Source of the DNA: Gammaproteobacteria bacterium HGW-Gammaproteobacteria-1
GTDB lineage: Bacteria > Pseudomonadota > Gammaproteobacteria > Thiohalomonadales > Thiohalomonadaceae
Length of the DNA: 64,000 nt
Reading direction: 5' to 3'
Assembly (NCBI GenBank): GCA_002840095.1
Contig: PGZL01000003.1
Location: forward strand, 1-64,000
Shown here: in pieces, positions 53,419 to 64,000 of the stretch
Layout: each line of letters opens with the position of its first letter
Numbering within the stretch: position 1 is the first letter of the stretch
The notes under the pieces: generated by a model
What the model was told of the DNA's origin: nothing
Database searches by the model: none
What the model saw: the letters and a program-made list of their open reading frames with translations, nothing else
Made by a program: the position numbers and the translations under genes

Positions 53419-53916
53419 ATGACGGATCAGGAACTGGATACAGTGGCGGAACAGGCGGCGGCGGCCCTGCTGGTGCGGGGCTGGATGCTGGCCACGGCCG
53501 AATCCTGCACCGGCGGCTGGGTGGCCAAGGTGTGCACCGACCTGGCCGGCAGTTCGCACTGGTTCGAGCGCGGTTTCGTCACCTATACCAACGAGGCCAA
53601 GCAGGAGATGCTGGCCGTGGCCGCAGAGACCCTGGCGGCGCAGGGCGCGGTGAGCGAGGCCACGGCGGCGGAAATGGCCCGCGGTGCCCTGGCGCGCAGC
53701 CGCGCCCAGGTGAGTCTGGCCATCAGCGGCATCGCCGGTCCGGGCGGGGCGACAGCGGGCAAGCCGGTGGGCACGGTATGTTTTGCCTGGGCACGGCAAG
53801 CCGGCGGTGTCGTCACCCGCACCCTACATCTGGCCGGCGACCGTGAGGCGGTACGGCGCCAGGCGGTGGCGCAGGCCCTGGCCGGGCTGCTTGAGTTCCT
53901 CGCCGGCGATGGCTGA
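53419..53916 (+). CDS. pncC: Nicotinamide-nucleotide amidase (CinA C-terminal type)
   Basis: 165 residues. PncC converts NMN to nicotinate mononucleotide and ammonia in pyridine nucleotide recycling. Conserved blocks: LATAESCTGGWVAK, GFVTYTNEAKQEML, AISGIAGPGGATAGKPVGTV. Typical neighbour upstream of recA. Overlaps thpR by eight bases. Confidence 0.94.
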   Translation: MTDQELDTVAEQAAAALLVRGWMLATAESCTGGWVAKVCTDLAGSSHWFERGFVTYTNEAKQEMLAVAAETLAAQGAVSEATAAEMARGALARSRAQVSLAISGIAGPGGATAGKPVGTVCFAWARQAGGVVTRTLHLAGDREAVRRQAVAQALAGLLEFLAGDG

Positions 53917-54433
53917 GCGCCTGTTCTTTGCCCTGTGGCCGGACGAGGCCCAGCAGCGGACCCTGTATAAACTGGGCCGGTCCATCGCGCCGCCGGGCGG
54001 CAAGCCCATGGCGGCGCAGAATCTCCACATCACTCTCGCATTTCTCGGCACGATCGATGCCGATAAACGCAACTGCATGGAAAAGGCGGCCGATGCCATT
54101 CAGTTGCCGTCCTTTGAACTGGTGCTGGACAGCGCCGGCTACTGGCCACGGCCACAGGTGGTGTGGCTGGGGTGCTCGGCGGTGCCGGAACCTTTGCTGG
54201 CCCTGGCCGCCCGCCTGAACGGCGCCATGGCCGCCTGTGGCCTGGCAGCTGAGACGCGTCCCTATAGCCCGCACCTCACCGTATTGCGCAAGGCGCGGCA
54301 GGGACCGCGACAACTGGATATGGATACAGTACACTGGCCCGTGGGCGACTTCGTGCTGGTGCAGTCCTTGACCCTGCCCGAAGGGGCCCAATATCAAGTG
54401 GTGCGGCGCTGGCCGCTGGCGGGACAACTGTGA
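53909..54433 (+). CDS. thpR: RNA 2',3'-cyclic phosphodiesterase ThpR (LigT-like)
   Basis: 174 residues of the 2H phosphoesterase fold; the two HxTx motifs are HITLAFLG and HLTVLRK. Opens cyclic phosphates on RNA ends. ATG 53,909 overlaps pncC. Confidence 0.9.
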   Translation: MAERLFFALWPDEAQQRTLYKLGRSIAPPGGKPMAAQNLHITLAFLGTIDADKRNCMEKAADAIQLPSFELVLDSAGYWPRPQVVWLGCSAVPEPLLALAARLNGAMAACGLAAETRPYSPHLTVLRKARQGPRQLDMDTVHWPVGDFVLVQSLTLPEGAQYQVVRRWPLAGQL

Positions 54434-54503
54434 AATAATCCGGGTCCTGAACATGAGCGGCGGGGCATGGATGGTCCCGCCCTATGCATTTTTGGAGGCA
54501 GGA

Positions 54504-55535
<1,032 letters not shown>

Positions 55536-55549
55536 CGTTCTTTATTTCA

Positions 55550-55625
55550 CCGCAAAGGCGCAGAGAACGCAGAGATTTCATTAGTGGTTTTCTCTGCGGC
55601 CTCTGCGTCTCCGCGCCTCTGCGTT
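55550..55625. repeat. Family D hairpin (recA-recX gap)
   Basis: CGCAAAGGCGCAGAGAACGC opposes GTCTCCGCGCCTCTGCG. It lies where many bacteria have an attenuating hairpin between recA and recX. Confidence 0.85.
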
Positions 55626-55656
55626 GAGAGTTTGGATTTTTGCATAGGGCTTTGTC

Positions 55657-56103
55657 ATGCCGCAGCCGGATGACCCCTATCCACGGGCGATAGCGCTGCT
55701 GGCGCAGCGTGAGCATTCCGCGCGCGAGCTGGAACGCAAGCTGCGCGACAAGGGCTTTGACGGCGCACGGGTCGCCGGCTGCATTGCGCGGCTGCAGCAG
55801 GAACGCCTGCAAAGCGACGCGCGCTACGCCGAGAGCTATGTGCACATGCGCAGCGGCAAGGGGTACGGCCCTTTGCGCATCCGCGCCGAACTGGCCGAGC
55901 GCGGCGTGGCCGACGAGCTCATCGAGCCGCCGTTGGCCGAGATGGACGGGCAGTGGCACGCGCTGGCCGAAGAGGCGCGGCGCAAGCGTTTCGGCAGCAG
56001 GCTGCCGAGGGATTTTCAGGAGCGGGCCCGTCAGGCCCGCTTTTTACAGTATCGCGGTTTTGCCACGGAGCACTTCCGCAACGTGTTCAGCGGCGATGAA
56101 TAA
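55657..56103 (+). CDS. recX: RecA inhibitor RecX
   Basis: 148 residues; three-helix repeats starting [20 protein letters not shown] and [20 protein letters not shown]. Limits RecA filament growth. Follows recA as usual. Confidence 0.93.
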   Translation: MPQPDDPYPRAIALLAQREHSARELERKLRDKGFDGARVAGCIARLQQERLQSDARYAESYVHMRSGKGYGPLRIRAELAERGVADELIEPPLAEMDGQWHALAEEARRKRFGSRLPRDFQERARQARFLQYRGFATEHFRNVFSGDE

Positions 56104-56168
56104 AAAATAGCGTCCGCAAATGGGTTTTGGGGCACTCGGCAGAAAATATCGTCTTGAGTAAGGTAACG

Positions 56169-58769
<2,601 letters not shown>

Positions 58770-58851
58770 GCCGCTCTCCCCTTTAATTTCCGGCCAAATT
58801 GGTGTTTAATCTGCGCCCTTTATGCCCTTCCGGGTAACTACTTCGGCAATC

Positions 58852-60081
58852 ATGGCTCTAATCGTCCAAAAATACGGCGGAACTTCGGTCGGCAGCATCG
58901 AGCGCATCGAGAACGTTGCCAACAAGGTGGTCGCATTCCGTGAACGCGGCGACGACGTGGTGGTGGTGCTGTCCGCCATGAGCGGGGAGACCAATCGCCT
59001 GATCGAGCTGGCCAAGGCCATCCAGAGCCCGCCCGATCCGCGCGAGCTGGACATGCTGGTGGCCACCGGCGAGCAGGTGACCATCGCGTTGCTGGCCATG
59101 GCGCTGAAAAAGCGCGGCCAGGACGCCCGTTCCTACACCGGCGGCCAGGTGCGCATCCTCACCGACAGTGCCTTCAACAAGGCGCGGATTCTGGGGATCG
59201 ACGAAGAGAACATGCGCCGCGATCTGGCGGCGGGCCGCGTGGTGGTGGTGGCGGGCTTCCAGGGCGTGGACGAGCAGGGCAATATCACCACTCTGGGCCG
59301 CGGCGGTTCCGATACCACGGGCGTGGCCCTGGCGGCGGCGCTCAAGGCCGATGAATGCCAGATTTATACCGATGTGGACGGTGTCTACACCACCGACCCG
59401 CGCGTGGTTCCGGACGCGCGTCGCCTCGATCGCATCACCTTCGAGGAAATGCTGGAGATGGCCAGCCTCGGTTCCAAGGTTTTGCAGATCCGCTCGGTGG
59501 AATTCGCCGGCAAATACAACGTTCCGCTCCGTGTACTGTCCTCCATGCAGGACGGTCCGGGCACCCTGATTACCTATGAGGATGAAGGAATGGAAGACGC
59601 GCTCATTTCCGGTATCGCCTTCAACCGGGACGAGGCCCAGATTATGGTGCGTGGCGTACCCGATCAGCCGGGCGTCGCCTACCGCATACTCGGCCCCGTC
59701 GGCGAAGCCAATATCGAAGTCGACATGATCGTGCAGAACATCAGCGCCGACGGCAGCACGACCGATTTCACCTTCACCGTGCACCGCAACGATTTTGACA
59801 AGGCGCTGGCGCTGCTGCAGAAGCATGCCGGCGACATGGGGGCCCGCGAGGTGAAGGGCGACAGCAAGATCGTCAAGCTGTCCCTGGTCGGCGTCGGCAT
59901 GCGATCCCATGCCGGGATCGCCAGCACCATGTTCGAGGCCCTGGCCAAGGAGGGGATCAACATCCGCATGATCTCCACCTCCGAAATCAAGATTTCCGTG
60001 GTAGTGGATGAGAAGTACCTGGAGCTCGGCGTCCGCGCCCTGCACTCGGCCTTCAAGCTGGATCAGGCGCCCGCCGCCTGA
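58852..60081 (+). CDS. lysC: Aspartate kinase LysC
   Basis: 409 residues. Kinase domain with IVQKYGGTSVGSIERI and GRGGSDTTGVALAAAL; two ACT domains (about 265-409) for lysine/threonine feedback. First step of the aspartate family pathway. ATG 58,852 fits the family start. Confidence 0.96.
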   Translation: MALIVQKYGGTSVGSIERIENVANKVVAFRERGDDVVVVLSAMSGETNRLIELAKAIQSPPDPRELDMLVATGEQVTIALLAMALKKRGQDARSYTGGQVRILTDSAFNKARILGIDEENMRRDLAAGRVVVVAGFQGVDEQGNITTLGRGGSDTTGVALAAALKADECQIYTDVDGVYTTDPRVVPDARRLDRITFEEMLEMASLGSKVLQIRSVEFAGKYNVPLRVLSSMQDGPGTLITYEDEGMEDALISGIAFNRDEAQIMVRGVPDQPGVAYRILGPVGEANIEVDMIVQNISADGSTTDFTFTVHRNDFDKALALLQKHAGDMGAREVKGDSKIVKLSLVGVGMRSHAGIASTMFEALAKEGINIRMISTSEIKISVVVDEKYLELGVRALHSAFKLDQAPAA

Positions 60082-60229
60082 TACCGGTATTATTGGTTCA
60101 GTCTGCCGACGGAACAGGGGAACGCGGTAAGCTGGTTATTTATTGATGGTCTATTATTAGTCAGCGCCCCGGGCCGGGACAGGCCAAGACCGCGTTGGCA
60201 TTACTGAATTAATTTGAGGAGACGGAGAG

Positions 60230-60418
60230 ATGTTGATTCTAACTCGCCGCGTTGGTGAAACGCTCATGATTGGTGAAGAGGTGAGCGTGACCGTGCTGGG
60301 TATCAAGGGTAATCAGGTGCGTATCGGCGTCAACGCGCCGAAGGACGTGTCCGTTCATCGCGAAGAGATTTACGAGCGCATTCAGCGTGAAAAGCAGGAG
60401 CCGGGCAATCAGGCTTAA
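60230..60418 (+). CDS. csrA: Carbon storage regulator CsrA
   Basis: 62 residues; [15 protein letters not shown] and the RNA-binding [17 protein letters not shown] are canonical. Binds GGA sites in mRNA leaders. TTTGAGGAGACGGAGAG before ATG is itself GGA-rich, consistent with autoregulation. Confidence 0.97.
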   Translation: MLILTRRVGETLMIGEEVSVTVLGIKGNQVRIGVNAPKDVSVHREEIYERIQREKQEPGNQA

Positions 60419-60479
60419 GACGTTTTTCGTCTTTACGCAAATAGCCCGGGCAGGTATCCTTAGCGCCTGCTGAAGTTCA

Positions 60480-60570
60480 GGAGAGATGGCCGAGTGGCCG
60501 AAGGCGCGCCCCTGCTAAGGGCGTATGGGTCAAAAGCCCATCGAGGGTTCGAATCCCTCTCTCTCCGCCA
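60480..60570 (+). tRNA. tRNA-Ser (GCT)
   Basis: 91 bases including encoded CCA. Acceptor stem GGAGAGA/TCTCTCC, long variable arm, anticodon loop CTGCTAA with anticodon GCT, T-arm GGGTTCGAATCCC. Position after csrA is conserved in gammaproteobacteria. Confidence 0.97.
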
Positions 60571-60626
60571 TATGACAGTGTTTTCTTGACAGCCTATAGT
60601 CGTATCAAGATAATACGCGTCCTCAA

Positions 60627-60703
60627 GCGCCCGTAGCTCAGTTGGATAGAGTACCTGGCTACGAACCAGGTGGTCGGGAGTTCGAATCTCTCCGGGCGCG
60701 CCA
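60627..60703 (+). tRNA. tRNA-Arg (ACG)
   Basis: 77 bases including CCA. Acceptor GCGCCCG/CGGGCGC, D-arm AGCTCAGTTGGATAGAGT, anticodon ACG (read as ICG), T-arm GGGAGTTCGAATCTCTC. Confidence 0.97.
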
Positions 60704-60710
60704 AACAAAT

Positions 60711-60742
60711 AAAAAAGCCCACCCTTTGCGGTGGGCTTTTTT
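60711..60742 (+). terminator. Rho-independent terminator after the tRNA pair
   Basis: Stem AAGCCCACC / GGTGGGCTT with loop CTTTGC, flanked by A-run and T-run; eight bases after tRNA-Arg. Confidence 0.9.
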
Positions 60743-60868
60743 ATTTGGCTGTTCCTGTCAGGGATTCGAACTGCCGGCAAATATGCATGGCAGGCTCGGC
60801 AACATGGCCGTCGGGCCGGCCCGCAGGGGAGGCGCGTCGCGCGCATAATCTCCTGCGTGCCCATAAAC

Positions 60869-60900
60869 AAAAAGGGCTCACCGGAAGGTGAGCCCTTTTT
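60869..60900. terminator. Bidirectional terminator before the PilB/GspE gene end
   Basis: AAAAAGGGCTCACC / GGTGAGCCCTTTTT with a GGAA loop; A-run and T-run on both sides. It would end the minus-strand ATPase transcript. Confidence 0.9.
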
Positions 60901-60946
60901 GCTTGGCGTGGCACGGAATGGCCGTGACGGTGGCGGGGCTGCCGGC

Positions 60947-62692
60947 CTATTCCAGGCGCACGCTGAATACCTCCTCCAGCGAGGTCTTGCCGCTGCGCGC
61001 CAGGGCGATGGCGTTTTGGGTGAGGGTGGTCATGCCCTGCTGCACGGCGGCGTCCTTGATGGTCTGCGTGTTGCCGCCGCCGTTGACCAGCGCCGTGATT
61101 TCCGGCGTGATGGGCAGCAGTTCCGTGACCGCGACGCGACCGTGGTAGCCCGTGTAGTTGCAGGCGCTGCAACCGCTGCCGCGGTAAAACACTTCGTCCG
61201 CCGCGATCTGCAGCGCGCTGCGCATTTCCTCATCGACGGCCTCTTCCTGCAGGCACTGGGGACAGTTCAGGCGGATCAGCCGCTGCGCCATGACGCCCAG
61301 CAGGGTCGAGCTGAGCAGGTAGGGTTCGATGCCCATGTCGAGCAGGCGGGTGACGGTGCTGGCGGCATCGTTGGTGTGCAAGGTGCTCAGAACCAAGTGG
61401 CCGGTGAGCGCGGCCTTGTTGGCGATGCGCGCCGTTTCCAGGTCGCGGATCTCGCCGATCATCACCACATCCGGGTCGTGGCGCAGGATGTGGCGCAGCG
61501 CTTCGGCGAAGGTGTAGCCGGTGGCCGGGTTGATCTGGATCTGCTCCACCCCCTCCATGTCGTATTCCACCGGGTCTTCGACGGTGATGATGTGCGGGTC
61601 GCGTGCCCGCACCTCGTTGAGCAGGGCATAGAGGGTGGTGCTCTTGCCGGAACCGGTGGGGCCGGTGACCAGCAGCATGCCGTAACTGCGGCTCAACATG
61701 CGGCGCATCTGCGCCAGCTCCCAGTCGCCCAGCCCCAGACCGTCCAGTGGCTTGAGGCCTGCCTTCTTGTCGAGGATGCGTATCACCACGCTCTCGCCGT
61801 TGACGGTCGGGATGCATGAGATGCGCAGATCGATGGAGTTGCCCTCGCGGGTGAGGCGGGCGTGGCCGTCCTGCGGCAGGCGCCGTTCGGAGATGTCCAT
61901 GCGGCCGGTGATCTTGATGCGGCTGACCAGCGGCGCCAGCAGGCTTTTGTTGAGCGAGCGGGAGAAGCGCAGCTTGCCGTCGATGCGATAGTAGATGTTG
62001 ACCCGGTTCCGCTCCGGCCTGATGTTGATGTCGGAGGCACCGTGCAGTATGCCCTGCATGATGATGGCGTTGACCAGTCGGACGACGGGTTTTTTCTGTG
62101 CTTCCTGCTCGATGAGATGGACCGCGATGTCGTCGTTCTTGTCCTGTTCCGGGCTCAGGTCGATGACGTCGGCCATGTCGCTGATTTCGCGATCCTCGCG
62201 CAGGCGGTAGTGCTTGCTCAGCGCCTGGCTGATGTCCTTGCCGGAGGTGATGACGGGTTCGACGCTGTGGTTGGTATTGAAGCGCAGGACTTCCAGCGCC
62301 TCCCAGTCCATGGGGTTTTCCATGGCCACCACCAGATGGCCACCGTGCAGCATGAGCGGCAGCACGCCGTATTGCAGGGCGATGTCCGGCGGCACCAGCG
62401 CGAGCACTTCCGGTTCAATATCGAACTCGCCCAGTTTGATGAAGGGGATGCCCAGTTTGTGGGCCAGGGCGGAGTGGATGTGTTCCTTGGAGACCAGGCC
62501 CTGTTCAATCAGGATATCGCCCAGGCGGCGCCCCGGGGCCTTGCGTTGCTCCAACAGGGCATCGTCGAGCACGTCTTCGTGCAGATGCCGCTCGTTGACC
62601 AGAATCTCGCCCAGGTGCATTTCCGACAGGGGACGGGTTTCTGCAAACACCTGCTGCAGATCTTCAGCGGTGTTGATTTCGTGTTCCTTCAT
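60947..62692 (-). CDS. GspE/PulE/PilB-family secretion or type IV pilus ATPase
   Basis: 581 residues. N-terminal MshEN-type domains (LGEILVNERHLHEDVLDDAL, LGDILIEQGLVSKEHIHSAL), which bind c-di-GMP in relatives. The C-terminal ATPase has Walker A VTGPTGSGKSTTLYALLNE, Walker B region DPDVVMIGEIRDLETARIA, and a tetracysteine zinc site (CPQC, CSAC). Type II secretion and type IV pilus versions cannot be told apart without neighbours. Confidence 0.9.
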   Translation of the reverse strand: MKEHEINTAEDLQQVFAETRPLSEMHLGEILVNERHLHEDVLDDALLEQRKAPGRRLGDILIEQGLVSKEHIHSALAHKLGIPFIKLGEFDIEPEVLALVPPDIALQYGVLPLMLHGGHLVVAMENPMDWEALEVLRFNTNHSVEPVITSGKDISQALSKHYRLREDREISDMADVIDLSPEQDKNDDIAVHLIEQEAQKKPVVRLVNAIIMQGILHGASDINIRPERNRVNIYYRIDGKLRFSRSLNKSLLAPLVSRIKITGRMDISERRLPQDGHARLTREGNSIDLRISCIPTVNGESVVIRILDKKAGLKPLDGLGLGDWELAQMRRMLSRSYGMLLVTGPTGSGKSTTLYALLNEVRARDPHIITVEDPVEYDMEGVEQIQINPATGYTFAEALRHILRHDPDVVMIGEIRDLETARIANKAALTGHLVLSTLHTNDAASTVTRLLDMGIEPYLLSSTLLGVMAQRLIRLNCPQCLQEEAVDEEMRSALQIAADEVFYRGSGCSACNYTGYHGRVAVTELLPITPEITALVNGGGNTQTIKDAAVQQGMTTLTQNAIALARSGKTSLEEVFSVRLE

Positions 62693-62762
62693 GGCAGCCC
62701 CTTACCGACCGGCGTATTGCCGATACATTACGTGCAGCGCACGGCGGATACAATGGCCGCGG

Positions 62763-64000
62763 TCAGGCCGACGGCACGGCCGCGGCCAGCGGGCGGTATT
62801 GCAGGCCATAGAACATTTCCAGGTAGCGACGGGTTTCATCCCGCTCCAGGTTGGTCACGTATTTCCAGAAGCCGTAAATGCAGGAGAGGGTCAGCATGCG
62901 CTCGGCGTGTATCTCCCAGGTGTAACGGCTGCGCACCCGCTCGATGCCGGCGCGGGAGATGCTGTCCCAATAGCCGGCGTCATCCCGGCAACGGCGAAAG
63001 AACCCGGCCATGAGCTGGGCCGCGATGGCGCCGTGATTGGGGTCGATATGGAAGCCGGAAATCCCGTCCTTGATTATTTCCAGGGGGCCGCCGTAACAGG
63101 TGGCGAAGGTAGGCAGGCCGGAAATCATCGCCTCGATGACGGTCAGGCCGAAGGCCTCGAACAGGGCGGGCTGCACGAAGGCGCCCCGGCGGTCGGCGAC
63201 ATAGCGGTACAGTTCGCCGGCCAGGGGCTTGTCCAGATGGATGCCGAGCCAGCGTACCTGGCCGTCCAGGCCGTATTGATCGAACAGCGCGTGCATGCGT
63301 TCGATCTGGCGCTGTTCCTCCACGTCGCCGGACTGGGTGGGGTCGGTATGTCCGGCGATGACCAGCAGGTTGGCGGCATCGCGCAGTTCGTCGCTGGCGC
63401 CATACCACTCCACCAGTCCGGCGATGTTCTTGATGTGATCGAGGCGGGCCATGGTGAACAGCAGCGGCTTGTCCCGTGTTTCGAGTTCACCGCGGGAGCT
63501 GGCGTCTGCCGGTCCGAACAGGATGGACTCGATTTCCGGATGCAGGCTGCGCAGGCGCTGCTCCGTGTCGCTGCAGGGGAAATACACCGCGGCGTCGGCG
63601 CCGGGGGAGACGATGTTGAACTTCGGATCGAAAACGTCGATGCCGTTGACCACCCGATACAGCTCCGGCAGGGTGAATGCGCCGTAGCTCTCATACTGGC
63701 CCACGCTGTCGGCGGTGCCGGCAATCTCCTGATAGGTGCTGGTGATGATGAAGTCCGCGGAGTTCATGGCGATCAGATCGGCGGTGAACTGGCAGGAGAA
63801 GTGGTACTGGGGGTCGTTTTCCTTCCAGTACAGGTCGGAGTACAGATATTTGGTTTTCTCCAGGGCATGGGCGATGCCGCACTGGGTCACGTGCAGTTGC
63901 TGGGACAGCAGGGTGGCGACGAGATTGCCGTCGGAATAGTTGCCGATGATCAGGTCCGGGCGGTTGCCCAGTTCGGCAAGTATGGCTTTCTCCGCTTCCT
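62763..64000 (-). CDS. Sucrose synthase, C-terminal part (runs off the window)
   Basis: The frame stays open through 64,000, so the start lies outside. About 412 residues are seen: the GT-B glycosyltransferase core with [56 protein letters not shown] and the nucleotide-sugar motif [19 protein letters not shown], diagnostic of sucrose synthase and not sucrose-phosphate synthase. It interconverts sucrose plus NDP and NDP-glucose plus fructose. Bacterial examples occur in nitrifiers, methanotrophs and some sulfur oxidisers. Confidence 0.88.
   Translation of the reverse strand, partial: EAEKAILAELGNRPDLIIGNYSDGNLVATLLSQQLHVTQCGIAHALEKTKYLYSDLYWKENDPQYHFSCQFTADLIAMNSADFIITSTYQEIAGTADSVGQYESYGAFTLPELYRVVNGIDVFDPKFNIVSPGADAAVYFPCSDTEQRLRSLHPEIESILFGPADASSRGELETRDKPLLFTMARLDHIKNIAGLVEWYGASDELRDAANLLVIAGHTDPTQSGDVEEQRQIERMHALFDQYGLDGQVRWLGIHLDKPLAGELYRYVADRRGAFVQPALFEAFGLTVIEAMISGLPTFATCYGGPLEIIKDGISGFHIDPNHGAIAAQLMAGFFRRCRDDAGYWDSISRAGIERVRSRYTWEIHAERMLTLSCIYGFWKYVTNLERDETRRYLEMFYGLQYRPLAAAVPSA

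Noticed and set aside
58770-58851. Lysine riboswitch before lysC
   Set aside because: The gap is about 80 bases, too short for the lysine riboswitch, and shows no L-box features.
60743-60868. Third tRNA or tRNA fragment (GGGATTCGAACT) after tRNA-Arg
   Set aside because: Only a T-arm-like stretch on the minus strand is present; no acceptor, D or anticodon stem can be built.

Overview
The window is GC-rich DNA from a free-living, nitrogen-fixing gammaproteobacterium. Three things point there. The order mutS - pncC - thpR - recA - recX - alaS - lysC - csrA - tRNA-Ser - tRNA-Arg is a gammaproteobacterial core block. The nif genes resemble the Azotobacter/purple-sulfur type: nifVPWZM, an FdxN ferredoxin after nifB, NafY-like and DraT/DraG genes. 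The LexA box is of the CTGT-N8-ACAG class. A sucrose synthase at the right edge would fit a sulfur- or methane-oxidising lineage, but I cannot name a genus.

Layout. 1-14,220 holds a dispersed SOS mutasome on the minus strand: dnaE2 (imuC), imuB, imuA and lexA. Between dnaE2 and imuB lies an AT-richer accessory island. Its core (about 4,195-6,869) is a row of small integron gene cassettes with at least four recognisable attC sites and no integrase (a CALIN). After it come a TPR protein, a secreted PHB-depolymerase-like esterase and an unknown gene. 14,466-46,452 is a nitrogen-fixation island: nifV-cysE/nifP-orf-nifW-nifZ-nifM; nifB-fdxN-small ORF-nifO-like-nifQ-draG; a minus-strand group (SIR2-like gene, Cys-rich small protein, EAL protein, vapBC, draT); nifHDKT-fdx-nafY-two unknown genes; modE and modABC; three unrelated genes; then nifENX-DUF269-DUF683-fdxB-2Fe2S-unknown-GNAT. 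46,427-49,767 is a small minus-strand operon of membrane/SDR proteins under a GbsR-like regulator with two matching operators. 49,886-62,692 is core genome (mutS to a PilB/GspE ATPase). The window ends inside a sucrose synthase gene.

How it works together. Four NifA-type upstream sites that share the start TGTCGC (TGT-N10-ACA) sit 50-110 bp ahead of sigma-54 promoters for nifV, nifH, nifE and, unexpectedly, a SIR2-like gene. nifB also has a sigma-54 promoter. DraT/DraG would switch NifH (Arg101 present) off and on by ADP-ribosylation. ModE operators (CGTTATAT-N8-ATATAACG) precede both modE and modA, tying molybdate uptake to FeMo-cofactor synthesis (NifB, NifQ, NifV, NifEN, NifX, NafY).

Most intergenic gaps carry members of several dispersed inverted-repeat families. 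One family (core ACGCAGAGGCGCAGAG) lies between nifH/D, D/K, K/T, E/N, before draG, before the DUF683 gene and between recA/recX. Another has been absorbed in frame twice inside dnaE2. The observations I rate highest are the SIR2-like gene under NifA/sigma-54 signals with the EAL protein behind it, the integrase-less cassette array splitting the mutasome, and the repeat families reaching into coding sequence and between nif genes.
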